A stretch of 64,000 nt of DNA from Streptomyces tsukubensis (GCF_009296025.1 NZ_CP045178.1:4650001-4714000), one strand, 5' to 3'. Positions 42,601 to 51,060 are shown, numbered from the stretch's first letter. Translations and numbers: made by a program. The notes: a model not told the origin generated them from the sequence alone.

Positions 42601-43917
42601 ATGTCTGAGCTGCGGCAAGAATGTCAAGAGGTGGGTACATGTGTCGAGCTGTTTGCCGGCGGCGGGGGGCTCGCGATGGCTGTGCACACCGCGGGCTTCC
42701 GTCCGCTCCTGGTGAATGAATACGCCAAGCGGGCCTGTGAGTCTCTGCGGATCAATCCGCCCGACCCAAACAGGCCCGATGAGCGTTGGCCTCTGGTGCC
42801 GGGGGATGTGCGTGATGTCGACTACGGGAAGCACATCACCGGCGAGGTTGATGTCCTCGCGGGCGGGCCGCCCTGTCAGCCGTTCAGCCTTGGCGGTGCC
42901 CACAAGGGCGTGGAAGACGAGCGGAACATGTTTCCGGAGATGTTCCGTGCCATTCGGGAGTTGAGTCCGAAGGCAGTAATTTGCGAGAACGTACGTGGTC
43001 TTCTCCGTCCCTCTTTTAAGCCATACTTTAAATATATCCTGAACGAGATGCGTCTGCCATTCGAGAAGCGGAGTGAGGAGGCATCGTGGGAAGACCATAA
43101 CGAAATTCTTGAAAAGCTGATCGCCAATGAAGACGTTGAGCCGTCGAAGCGGTACTTCGTGCGGGAAATGGAAGTAAACGCAGCTGACTATGGTGTACCG
43201 CAGATCCGGAATCGAGTGATCATAGTCGCGTTCCGGGCCGACCTAAATGTCAACTGGGGTGCCTTCATGCCCAAGGAGACGCACTCCGAGGAATCAATGA
43301 TCCACTCCATGCGGGAAGGTGGATCCTACTGGACGGAGCGACACAAGGAGGTGCCCCCAGAAGTCCGAAAGCGTGTGATCGCCAATCTTCCTAAACTCAA
43401 CTATGAGGATCCGAAGGTAAAGCAAAAGCTGACGCTTACGCCGTGGCGCACTCTGCGCGACGCCATCGTGGGAATTGACGAGAATGAGGGAAGGCCGCTT
43501 CCGTATGTTACGGCGGAAGCTGTCAAAAACAAGTTTGAAATCGGTGGCATTCGCGATCACATTGGGTGGCCCGGGGCCCGTACGTACGCCGGGCACACTC
43601 CGAATGTGCTGGATCGGCCGGCGAAGACCGTGAAGGCCGGTGTGCATGGCGTGCCGGGCGGCGAATCAGTCATGCAGCTCGACGACGTCGACTTCGTCAA
43701 CGATGGTGGCGGAACCGGATACCGATACATGACCGTTCGGGAGGCCGCGCGGGTCATGACCTTCCCTGACCACGTGGTCCTCGACGGACCTCGGGGCGAG
43801 AAGATGCGGCAGTTGGGCAACGCTGTACCGGTGAAGCTCGGTGCCGTCTTCTCTCAGGCCGTCGCCGAAGCGCTCAAGTCCGTAGGGGCTCTGAAGGACC
43901 CGGAGAAGCGGAAGTGA
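42601..43917 (+). CDS. DNA (cytosine-5) methyltransferase
   Basis: 438 residues with the ordered C5 motifs: I CVELFAGGGGLAMAV (14-28), IV LAGGPPCQPFSL with nucleophile Cys92, VI VICENVRGLL (ENV, 129-131), VIII QIRNRVIIVAF, a recognition domain, IX RPAKTVKAGVHGVPGG and X GNAVPVKLGAVF. It protects the host from the divergent Eco29kI-like nuclease. Its TGA overlaps the GTG of the Vsr gene, so these are coupled. Third-position bias is weaker than in core genes. Confidence 0.95.
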   Translation: MSELRQECQEVGTCVELFAGGGGLAMAVHTAGFRPLLVNEYAKRACESLRINPPDPNRPDERWPLVPGDVRDVDYGKHITGEVDVLAGGPPCQPFSLGGAHKGVEDERNMFPEMFRAIRELSPKAVICENVRGLLRPSFKPYFKYILNEMRLPFEKRSEEASWEDHNEILEKLIANEDVEPSKRYFVREMEVNAADYGVPQIRNRVIIVAFRADLNVNWGAFMPKETHSEESMIHSMREGGSYWTERHKEVPPEVRKRVIANLPKLNYEDPKVKQKLTLTPWRTLRDAIVGIDENEGRPLPYVTAEAVKNKFEIGGIRDHIGWPGARTYAGHTPNVLDRPAKTVKAGVHGVPGGESVMQLDDVDFVNDGGGTGYRYMTVREAARVMTFPDHVVLDGPRGEKMRQLGNAVPVKLGAVFSQAVAEALKSVGALKDPEKRK

Positions 43918-44696
43918 CCGAAGCCGCCCACGATAGGCAGAGGCGTTGGAAGGACCGAATGCCTCCCGAACGGGTGTGGAAGCCCCGAGCGGGCATGACC
44001 AAGGCATCCCGAGTGGCTGAGCAGGACCGAGCCGCTGGTGGCCGCCACTCGCGGGCGGTCGATGTCGGTGAGGGGAGGTACGCCCGCGCGTCGGTCGCGC
44101 TGCGCCTCTACCGCAGCACTCGTCGCATCCGCGCCTATCTGCGGTGGTCACAGGAGGGCCAGACGCGGGAACGCTATGTCGGTGAAGTGAACGCGGCGAC
44201 GCGCGCCGCGAACTTGGCGCAAGCCTGGGCGATGGCGCGGGCCGCCGGGTACGTATCCGTTGAGACCGTCCCACCCAACTCGTGGGCATCATCACCGGCG
44301 TCTCGTGCGGTCATGTCCGCCAACAAGGGACGGGATACGAAGCCGGAACGTCTCCTACGGTCCGCTCTTCACCGCAAAGGGCTTCGCTATCGGGTCTCAG
44401 CGAGGCCGATCGCAGACCTTCGGCGTACGGCCGATGTCGTGTTCACCAAGACCCGTGTGGCCGTGTTCGTTGATGGCTGTTTTTGGCACGGTTGCCCCGA
44501 GCATCATCGGCCCGCCACCAAGCGGGCCGAATTTTGGCAAGAGAAGGTCGAGGGGAACCGAGCCCGCGACGCCGACACGAACGCGGCGCTGAACGCGCAG
44601 GGTTGGACCGTCGTACGGGTCTGGGAACACGAGGATGCCGAGGTGGCGGCCGAGCGGATCAACCTAGTTGTGAGAGAGCGGGCGGGCGGCGCCTAA
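43914..44696 (+). CDS. vsr: Vsr-type very-short-patch repair endonuclease with N-terminal extension
   Basis: 260 residues. The last 125 are Vsr: MSANKGRDTKPERLLRSALH, ADVVFTKTRVAVFVDGCFWHG with the metal-binding Asp and the His, CPEHH, and GWTVVRVWEHE. Vsr nicks beside T:G mismatches produced when 5-methylcytosine deaminates, so it repairs the mutations caused by the linked C5 methyltransferase. The first 135 residues form an added domain with RRIRAYLRWSQEG and TRERYVGEVNAATRAANLA, a segment I have no firm family for. Translational coupling to the methyltransferase (GTGA) supports joint function. Confidence 0.9.
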   Translation: MTEAAHDRQRRWKDRMPPERVWKPRAGMTKASRVAEQDRAAGGRHSRAVDVGEGRYARASVALRLYRSTRRIRAYLRWSQEGQTRERYVGEVNAATRAANLAQAWAMARAAGYVSVETVPPNSWASSPASRAVMSANKGRDTKPERLLRSALHRKGLRYRVSARPIADLRRTADVVFTKTRVAVFVDGCFWHGCPEHHRPATKRAEFWQEKVEGNRARDADTNAALNAQGWTVVRVWEHEDAEVAAERINLVVRERAGGA

Positions 44697-44857
44697 CGTT
44701 CTCCCCTTGGCCATCCCAAGGCGGGCTGTAGAGGAGCCTGCCTGAGTGGTCGCGTGCTGACCGGACTTGACCCCTGATGTCAGTGCTGTGCGGTATCTCT
44801 TAGTGGAGCTGGATGAACTGGGGTCCTTTCAGCAACACTTCAGAAGGGAGCAGCGCT
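44697..44857. promoter_or_regulatory. gap before the MORC gene
   Basis: 161 bp between vsr and the MORC gene. It includes CCCCTTGGCCATCCCAAGG, a weak hairpin. The spacing suggests a separate promoter for the last three genes, but no clear -10/-35 pair is seen. Confidence 0.3.
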
Positions 44858-47266
44858 TTGTCGACTGACACCACAGGGGACCTGTTCGAGGAGATCGACC
44901 TCACGCCATCTCCGCAACTGCTGGAGGCATTGGGAGACATCCCCTACAAGCCGTGGCAGTGTCTGGCGGAGCTGATCGACAACTCCTTCGACGACTTCCT
45001 GACGGACCCGGACCGGAGCGAGGCGCAGGAGGTCTGGATCACTCTGCCGAAGCCCACTGACGACGACCCGATCGTCGGTCTGCTCGATAACGGGCGGGGT
45101 ATGAGCCCAGAGATGCTGCAGAGCGCGCTGAAGGCTGGCTATAGCGGCAAAAGGCGATATGGCAGTCTAGGGCTGTTTGGCATGGGCTTCAACATCGCCA
45201 CGGCCCGTCTGGGCCACCACACTGAGGTGCGGACCACAAGGGCAGGCGACCCAGACTGGCTTATCGTGGAGATCGACCTGCGCCGCCTCGCACAGAACGA
45301 CAGTTTCAGGACACCTCTCCGGCGGGAGCCCAAGCGAGACGTCTCCGATCATGGCACCGAAGTGATCGTCCGCCGTCTGCGCACCGAGATCGCCGAGGAC
45401 CTCAAGAAGGCCAATCGGCATGCTTCGGTCCGAGCTGATCTCGGTCGCGTCTACTCGTACCTGTTGCGCGGCGAGAACCCGATTCCCGGTGTTCCGGACG
45501 GCCCGATGGCGGGGCGCGGCTTTCGGCTGAAGGTGAACGGAAAGACCGTCTCGCCCAGGCTGCCCTGCGTCTGGTCGGCGTCGCGCACGGTGACCAAGGA
45601 GGGGAGGGAGATCGCCGCTGTCCGGTCCGTCGACATTGCGCTGGCGTCGGCGCTGGCGTGCATGAAGTGTGGCCACTGGCAGAGCCCGGACCTTGCCCTG
45701 GACCGGTGTGCGGAGTGCGACGGCGACGACATGCAGCTGCGCGAGCGGCGCATCCACGGCTGGTTCGGGGTTCAGCGTTACCTGGACGAGAGTGACTACG
45801 GAATCGACTTCCTGCGCAATGGCAGGAAGATCCGGATTGGAGACCGCTCCCTGTTCTCCTGGGAGAACCCGAACGACGGGACTCAAGTCCCGGAATACCC
45901 AGTGGATATCCCCGCCACTCAGGGCCGCATCGTAGGCGAGGTTCACCTCGATCACGTCCCGGTGGGTTACCAGAAGACCGACTTCAACCGGGAGAGTCGC
46001 GACTGGCGTCACGCTGTTTTCGCGTTGCGTGGCGAGGGGCCGATGCGCCCAAAGAAAGCCAAGACGCTGGGGTACGCGTTGAACGCCTCGCCCCTCGGAG
46101 AGATTTTCAAGGGATACCAGGAAAACCGCCCGGGTGCTGGTTGCCTGATTCCCGGAAATGGCAGCACGGCCATCCACGAGACGGCTCGGGATTGGGGCGC
46201 GAAGTTCCACTCTGGAAAGCATCCGGAGTTCCTCTCGGATGAGATCTGGTACCAGGCGGTGCTGGCTCACGATGACAACCGAGGCAATGGAGGGGCAACT
46301 ACGCGGCCGACTGGCAATGGTGGAGCCGACGGGCCTTCGTTGACCGGGCGGACCGGACTGACACCTCTGGGGGGCGCGCCGGCCGGCAGCTCCGACCAGA
46401 CCGGCACGGCGCCCACACCGACACCCATCTCGACACCTGAGCCCGAGCCGGTGGAGACAGAGGAGCAACGCTTCGAGCGTTACCGCACTGACGCCCGTCA
46501 GATCTTTGACCTGACGGGTGAGGTGACGTTGCCGCGACTTGGCCGTAAAGCCGTGACGGTCTACGAGACGAGCGCGCCCTTGCTGGACGATCGCGAACGG
46601 CCGGTCCCCTCGCTGGCCCGTCTGGGGAAGGGCGTAAATCTGGAGGTGTTCGTCTACGGTGAGCACCTCGTATTCCGCGAGTATGGACGCGATCCGCGCG
46701 ATTACGCGTTGATGGAGATCGCACAGACCTTGCACGCTTTCGAACCGGACGGGCAGAAGGTGACAGCGGTCGCGGCTGAGGTCACACGACAGTTTCCTGA
46801 CCAACGGGTCACTGAGTCAGCGCTAAGGGACCGGGCTGGCTCAGTGTTGGGCCGAGTACGCGAGCTGATGACGCCCATCGTCGTGCCAATGGCCAACGAA
46901 CTCTGGGAGGCCGTGCCAGAGGTTGTCAGGCTGCGTGCTGAGCGCGATGCAGGGCGAGCCGACGCGTCTCTGGACTGGCCCACCGTCGTCAAGGACGGGG
47001 CTTTCGTGGCTCACTTGGACGCTGCCGGGATCGCGGCTGTTGTCCGGATGCGTCCGGCCGCCTTCCTGGACGGAGCGGTGTTCACGACGTCCTGGAGTGG
47101 CTGGTCGGACACTGCGGTCAAGGACAGGCAGGTGGCGCAGACCGTGCGTCCCCTGGAGGTTGTCAGTGAATTCCTGACCGACCCGGGTGCGAAGACTCGA
47201 CTGGAGCTCTCCTTGGCACGGATCACCTTCGACATGCTCGAACAGAGCGTTGCCGGACCGGTGTGA
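44858..47266 (+). CDS. MORC/MutL-like GHKL ATPase with Cys4 insert
   Basis: 802 residues from the TTG at 44858 (site AGAAGGGAG eight bases before; an ATG at 44813 is open too). GHKL ATPase: N box LAELIDNSFDDF (37-47, Glu38 and Asn42), G1 VGLLDNGRGMS (73-83), G2 SLGLFGMGFN (103-112). An S5-like domain follows. It is interrupted by a Cys4 module, CMKCGHW and CAEC (Cys268, 271, 284, 287). The C-terminal part past residue 465 is a separate region after a Pro/Thr linker. Iyer, Abhiman and Aravind (2008) described such MORC relatives in R-M operons. It probably clamps DNA by ATP-driven dimerisation. Confidence 0.88.
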   Translation: MSTDTTGDLFEEIDLTPSPQLLEALGDIPYKPWQCLAELIDNSFDDFLTDPDRSEAQEVWITLPKPTDDDPIVGLLDNGRGMSPEMLQSALKAGYSGKRRYGSLGLFGMGFNIATARLGHHTEVRTTRAGDPDWLIVEIDLRRLAQNDSFRTPLRREPKRDVSDHGTEVIVRRLRTEIAEDLKKANRHASVRADLGRVYSYLLRGENPIPGVPDGPMAGRGFRLKVNGKTVSPRLPCVWSASRTVTKEGREIAAVRSVDIALASALACMKCGHWQSPDLALDRCAECDGDDMQLRERRIHGWFGVQRYLDESDYGIDFLRNGRKIRIGDRSLFSWENPNDGTQVPEYPVDIPATQGRIVGEVHLDHVPVGYQKTDFNRESRDWRHAVFALRGEGPMRPKKAKTLGYALNASPLGEIFKGYQENRPGAGCLIPGNGSTAIHETARDWGAKFHSGKHPEFLSDEIWYQAVLAHDDNRGNGGATTRPTGNGGADGPSLTGRTGLTPLGGAPAGSSDQTGTAPTPTPISTPEPEPVETEEQRFERYRTDARQIFDLTGEVTLPRLGRKAVTVYETSAPLLDDRERPVPSLARLGKGVNLEVFVYGEHLVFREYGRDPRDYALMEIAQTLHAFEPDGQKVTAVAAEVTRQFPDQRVTESALRDRAGSVLGRVRELMTPIVVPMANELWEAVPEVVRLRAERDAGRADASLDWPTVVKDGAFVAHLDAAGIAAVVRMRPAAFLDGAVFTTSWSGWSDTAVKDRQVAQTVRPLEVVSEFLTDPGAKTRLELSLARITFDMLEQSVAGPV

Positions 47267-47269
47267 GCG

Positions 47270-48943
47270 ATGACTGCCAAGTTCATGGCGCTGGACTTCC
47301 TGCGCAGGGTAGGACCGTTCGGTTTCACTCGCCAGCTGGAGCGGCTAGCACTTCACCTGGGCTTCACCGACGTCGTCAACATTGACGGTGCGAACGATCA
47401 GGGTGGCGACATTCTCGCCACTCGCGAGGGCCGTTTGTGGGTGTTCCAAGCCAAGTGGAAAGAGGGAGCGGCGGTCCCACCCAGTGCCATCGACGAGGTC
47501 TTGGAGGCCAAAGCCCACTATGGCGCCGACCACGCCGTAGTGGTCACTAACAGCCGCTTCGGTCCGCTTACCCACAAGCGCCGCGACAGCCTCGCGGCGG
47601 TCGGCATGCGGGTGGAACTTTGGGCGGACCAGGAACTGGCTGACCTCTACTCGGACGACCGATTCGCAGCCGAGCGGCTGCCGTCGCGCAGGCTACGCCC
47701 CTACCAGGGCGAGGCTTTGCGGGCGGTGATTGGCGACTTGGAGAGCGCCGACCGTGCCTTGTTGATCCTCGCAACCGGCCTGGGGAAGACAGTGGTTGGC
47801 GGGGAGGTCATCGATCGCCACCTGCGCCAGAGCCCTCAGGACAAAGTCCTGATCGTCGCCCCGGCAAAGGATCTGGTGGAGCAGCTTGAGCGAGCACTGT
47901 GGCACCACCTGCCCAAGAGCGTGCGCACTCAGCTTTTGACCGGCGACCACCGTCCTGACGACCTGCGAGGCGTTACTTGCGCAACCCCAGCGAGTGCTCT
48001 CAGCTACGCTCGCGCTGGCTACCGACCTGCGCTGGTCATGGTCGACGAAGCACATCACGTCTCCGAGGATGGGCAACTGGCTGAGCTTCTTGATGTCCTC
48101 CACGCGAGTCAGATTTTTGGGGTCACGGCTACGCCCTGGCGCGGTGATCGCTTCGATATTCGCACGCGCTTCGGCGAACCCAGCTACACGCTGGGTATCG
48201 AGGACGGCATGCGGCTGGGTTACCTGTCCGAAGTCCGCTACCGGCTCTACTCGGACAACATCGACTGGGACTTCGTCCGTGGTGTCAGCGACCACAGCTA
48301 CTCGATCAAGGATCTCAACGCTCGCCTTTTCCTCCCTGAACGGGACGAAGGAGTGCGCGAGAAGCTGATGGAGGTATGGGGGCGCACCCAGCACCCCCGC
48401 GTGGTCGTCTTCTGCCGCACCATCGAACACGCCGAACGATTGGCGGCGCTGCTCGCCGAGGTGCCGCAGTGGCGCGGGGCGCTCGCCGTTCATGCGGATC
48501 TCAGCAAGCGGGAACGCCAGTCCCGACTGATGAGCTTCCGGAGCGGCGAGGTCCCGATCCTGACCGCCGTAGACATCCTCAACGAGGGTGTGGACATCCC
48601 GGACGTGAACATCCTCTGCTTCGCCCGAGTCACGCACAGCCGCCGGATCTTCGTCCAGCAACTCGGCCGCGGCCTGCGCCTGCGCCCGGGAAAGTCGCAC
48701 GTGGAGGTCCTGGACTTCGTCAGCGACATCCGCCGCATCGCCGCTATCTTGAACATCCGCCGGCAGATCGCCGAAGACGAAGTCGAGACCCTGCGTCTGC
48801 GGGAGCGCGGTACGAGCTTCGACTTCGCTGACAAGCGCGCGGAGAGCCTGATGCGTGAATGGATCGAGGACGCGGCCAGTCTGGAGACCTCGTTGGACAA
48901 GAGCCGTCTTCAGTTTCCCGACCCGGCTGCCTTTGGGGGGTGA
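47270..48943 (+). CDS. Mrr-like nuclease fused to SF2 helicase
   Basis: 557 residues. Residues 15-130 form a Mrr-type restriction-endonuclease domain: Glu24, GANDQGGDI (Asp47) and VFQAKWK (Gln60-x-Lys62). The helicase follows: LRPYQGEAL, Walker A ATGLGKT (168-174), DEAHH (259-263), GVTATPWRGD (284-293), VVVFCRTIEHAERL, and QQLGRGLRLRPGK with the arginine finger near 467. All catalytic residues look intact. It is a candidate DNA translocase that cuts. It starts three bases after the MORC stop, so the pair is certainly one operon. Confidence 0.9.
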   Translation: MTAKFMALDFLRRVGPFGFTRQLERLALHLGFTDVVNIDGANDQGGDILATREGRLWVFQAKWKEGAAVPPSAIDEVLEAKAHYGADHAVVVTNSRFGPLTHKRRDSLAAVGMRVELWADQELADLYSDDRFAAERLPSRRLRPYQGEALRAVIGDLESADRALLILATGLGKTVVGGEVIDRHLRQSPQDKVLIVAPAKDLVEQLERALWHHLPKSVRTQLLTGDHRPDDLRGVTCATPASALSYARAGYRPALVMVDEAHHVSEDGQLAELLDVLHASQIFGVTATPWRGDRFDIRTRFGEPSYTLGIEDGMRLGYLSEVRYRLYSDNIDWDFVRGVSDHSYSIKDLNARLFLPERDEGVREKLMEVWGRTQHPRVVVFCRTIEHAERLAALLAEVPQWRGALAVHADLSKRERQSRLMSFRSGEVPILTAVDILNEGVDIPDVNILCFARVTHSRRIFVQQLGRGLRLRPGKSHVEVLDFVSDIRRIAAILNIRRQIAEDEVETLRLRERGTSFDFADKRAESLMREWIEDAASLETSLDKSRLQFPDPAAFGG

Positions 48944-48950
48944 AGGATCG

Positions 48951-49541
48951 ATGAGTGACATCGACGAGGAGATCCGCCGCGAGGTGATCGCCGAAGTCTA
49001 CCGACAGGTCGACGAACTCGACTGGGACGGTATGACCCCGCGTGAGCGCTCTCAGTGGTATGTGCGTTGGATCGACGACCCACGCATTGGGGGCAAGCTC
49101 ACACGCTTCATCGAGCGCGATCGCGTCCGGGTGTGGATCAAGGATGGACCGATCAAAGAACTACCCAGGGCTCGCTACGGCATCGGCCCTTACGCGCAGT
49201 TCGCGGTCAGCCGCTACCCCGGGGTGGAGCAGATCGCACACCAGGCGATTGGGCCGGCCTGGGTTGCTGACCCTGAGACTGTTGACATCAAGCCCAACCG
49301 CTGCCTGGTCCGAGGGCCGGAATCGGACGTCCTGATGATCTGGGGGCCGGCGGCCAAGCTCGCCGATCTTGTGTGGGCCGGCATCAACGCTCGTGTTGAT
49401 GGCAGTGCTGAACCGCTCATCGTCGTTACCTCCCCTCAGGGAACGCGTCTCAGCGGAGGCGAGATGCTCCGGCAGAGGGTTCTCGCCAAGCAGGCAAGCA
49501 TCGAGCTGCGCCACATCACCCTGCGACTCGCCCGTGTGTGA
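48951..49541 (+). CDS. conserved-context small protein of unknown function
   Basis: 196 residues from the ATG at 48951 (GAAGGA site), seven bases after the helicase stop. No family is recognised. The first 60 residues are acidic and helical (DIDEEIRREVIAEVYRQVDE). The centre has a RYGIGPYAQFAVSRYPGVEQ segment and the C-terminus alternates short strands and helices (LMIWGPAAKLADLVW). No catalytic motif, membrane helix or zinc site is visible. By position it is the third member of the MORC/helicase unit, possibly an adaptor or the recognition part. The longer open frame back to 48855 overlaps the helicase and is not used. Confidence 0.75.
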   Translation: MSDIDEEIRREVIAEVYRQVDELDWDGMTPRERSQWYVRWIDDPRIGGKLTRFIERDRVRVWIKDGPIKELPRARYGIGPYAQFAVSRYPGVEQIAHQAIGPAWVADPETVDIKPNRCLVRGPESDVLMIWGPAAKLADLVWAGINARVDGSAEPLIVVTSPQGTRLSGGEMLRQRVLAKQASIELRHITLRLARV

Positions 49542-49750
49542 CGGCGACGCGCTCCAAGGCGCCGCCAGGTTCTCCGGAACGTGTACGCCAGCGATCGATG
49601 CCTGCACCAGTGTGCGTGAGCGATGCGTGAGCGGATGGGGTGGCACGAGATGGATTGAGTGGCACGCGGACTGAGTGGCATAGCCCGCTGGCCTGCAGAA
49701 ACGAGACTCTGCCGCATTCCTCAGCGCCACCCGTCACGATCTTGCAGGCC
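49542..49750. other. island right end: gene-free arm with repeats
   Basis: About 210 bp between the last cargo gene and attR. It holds the 22-bp repeat at 49,613-49,634 and three GTGGCA copies at 49,640, 49,659 and 49,675, two within TGAGTGGCA. Such repeats beside an attachment core are the usual form of integrase arm sites. No gene seen. Confidence 0.55.
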
Positions 49751-49834
49751 CTCGTAATGCGTAGGTCTCGGGTTCGAATCCCGAAGGCGGCTCCGGAGAA
49801 CCCCAGGACTCACTCGCCGTGACCTGGGGTTTTT
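49751..49834 (+). repeat. attR: 84-bp direct repeat, right copy
   Basis: Exact copy of 35,889-35,972, giving only the 3' part of tRNA-Thr (anticodon loop onward) plus the terminator. It cannot itself make a tRNA. Confidence 0.93.
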
Positions 49835-50137
49835 CCTTGTCCGGGCAAGCTAGGCCGCACGACGGGGACGCCGTGAAAGTGCTTGCATGAGCGATGCGTG
49901 AGCGGCGGGTTGACCAAGCCTGCCGCCATCCGTCGTCGGCACGCCCAACATGGCCAGGTGGGATCTCCCGACTGTTACATGCGCACCCCCTACCGGGCTC
50001 CGGGGTTTGGCGGGGGCATAGGAGGCGTGCCAAGCGCGTGCTGTACGGCAGCTGTGAAGCTCAGTCGTGTTCCCGCGTGTCGCTTCGAGCGGCCGCTGGC
50101 GGCGCGTCCAACGGTGCGGGTGCGACCGTCCTGCGGG
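49835..50137. other. sequence beyond attR resembling the island's left end, no gene
   Basis: The first 70 bp resemble the sequence after attL: both have GCCGCACG, then GACGCCGTGA-like text, then the TGAGCGATGCGTGAGCGG repeat (49,884-49,905, one mismatch in 22). The rest to 50,137 holds no supported gene. Confidence 0.55.
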
Positions 50138-50638
50138 TCACTCTCCGGCGAGGCGCGCGTAGTCACCCTGGAAGAAGACCAGGGGGCGGGGGGCGCGGGC
50201 GACCGCCAGGTCGAGTACGCGGCCCAGGACGAACAGGTGGTCGCCGGCCGGAACGACGTCCGCCACCTCGCACTCGATCCACGCGGCGACGTTGTCGAGT
50301 ATCGGGGCCCCCGTGGCCGACCGTTGCCAGGTGAGCCGGCCGAACTTGTCGCCCCCGCTGGTCGCGAACACCGAGGACAGGTCCGCCTGGTGCTCCGCGA
50401 GAACGTTGGCCACGAAGGTGTCGGCTCGTTCGATACGGGGCCAGCTGGTGGAGGTCACACTGGGGAAGAAGCCGATCATGGGTGGGTCCAGGGACACCGA
50501 CGCGAAGGAGCCCACGGTCAGGCCGACCGGCTCGTCCCCGTCCATGGCCGAGACGGCCACCACACCGGTAGGAAAGTGTCCCAGCACCCGGCGGAAGTGC
50601 GCCGAGTCGAAGGCGGGGGCATCCAGACGAGTCGCCAT
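50138..50638 (-). CDS. flavin reductase (HpaC-like)
   Basis: 166 residues from the ATG at 50638 after GAGGAGAACG. The flavin-reductase-like split barrel is shown by FRRVLGHFPTGVVAVSA, PVGLTVGSFASVSLDPPMIGF, FVANVLAEHQADLSSVFA, KFGRLTW, and the C-terminal DHLFVLGRVLDL plus PLVFFQGDYARL. It uses NAD(P)H to make free reduced FMN or FAD for two-component monooxygenases. The two luciferase-like monooxygenases 5-6 kb away could be its partners, though those may use F420 or bound FMN. Confidence 0.9.
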   Translation of the reverse strand: MATRLDAPAFDSAHFRRVLGHFPTGVVAVSAMDGDEPVGLTVGSFASVSLDPPMIGFFPSVTSTSWPRIERADTFVANVLAEHQADLSSVFATSGGDKFGRLTWQRSATGAPILDNVAAWIECEVADVVPAGDHLFVLGRVLDLAVARAPRPLVFFQGDYARLAGE

Positions 50639-51060
50639 CGTTCTCCTCATGAGAAGGTGACCACCGCACAGACGCACGGCAGTTGATCGCTCCTGTGGAA
50701 AGCGTAGGAGCTGATTCGGTCGGTGGAGAGGGCGAGTCTGTGCCGGTAATCGTTCACCTGGGAGCGGCACCACCACGCAGCCGTGGCGTACGTGTTGGTG
50801 CCAGTCATATGACGTTTGCGAACTGGTTGGGCTCCTCCCCCCGGTGAAACACTGCGGTCATGTCAGGAATGACCAGGCCCGGTTCGGGTTTCCGGCGTCC
50901 GATCGGGACGCGGCTCTCCTCTTCCACTCCGTTCCTGGGCGCACAGGGGCCACGCCTCCGCCCCGTCGCCGCGTCCGTGCCGCGGTCTCCGGTTCTCCGT
51001 CCGGACATCCCCTTGTGACGACCGACCCCTTGAATCGATTCGTGGAAGGACCCCCCCACC

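Larger units (their letters stand above)
35889..49834. mobile_element. tRNA-Thr genomic island with recombinase trio remnants and defence cassette
   Basis: About 13.9 kb between two exact 84-bp repeats. It contains a phosphoribosyltransferase, an integrase/HTH/zinc-recombinase trio, the 3' part of a second integrase, and a restriction-modification plus MORC/helicase defence set. The defence genes have visibly lower GC and weaker third-position bias than the core genome. No replication or conjugation genes (rep, FtsK-like tra, spd) are seen. With one integrase dead and the trio's third gene broken, the island is probably fixed or needs help to move. Confidence 0.88.

Noticed and set aside
41608..49541. 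DISARM or BREX system
   Set aside because: No DUF1998 DrmB, PLD DrmC, PglZ or BrxC-like gene among these; the helicase is a Mrr fusion and the ATPase is MORC-like.
35889..49834. Full conjugative AICE
   Set aside because: No FtsK-like transfer protein, replication initiator or spread genes; the AICE-type integrase is a half gene.
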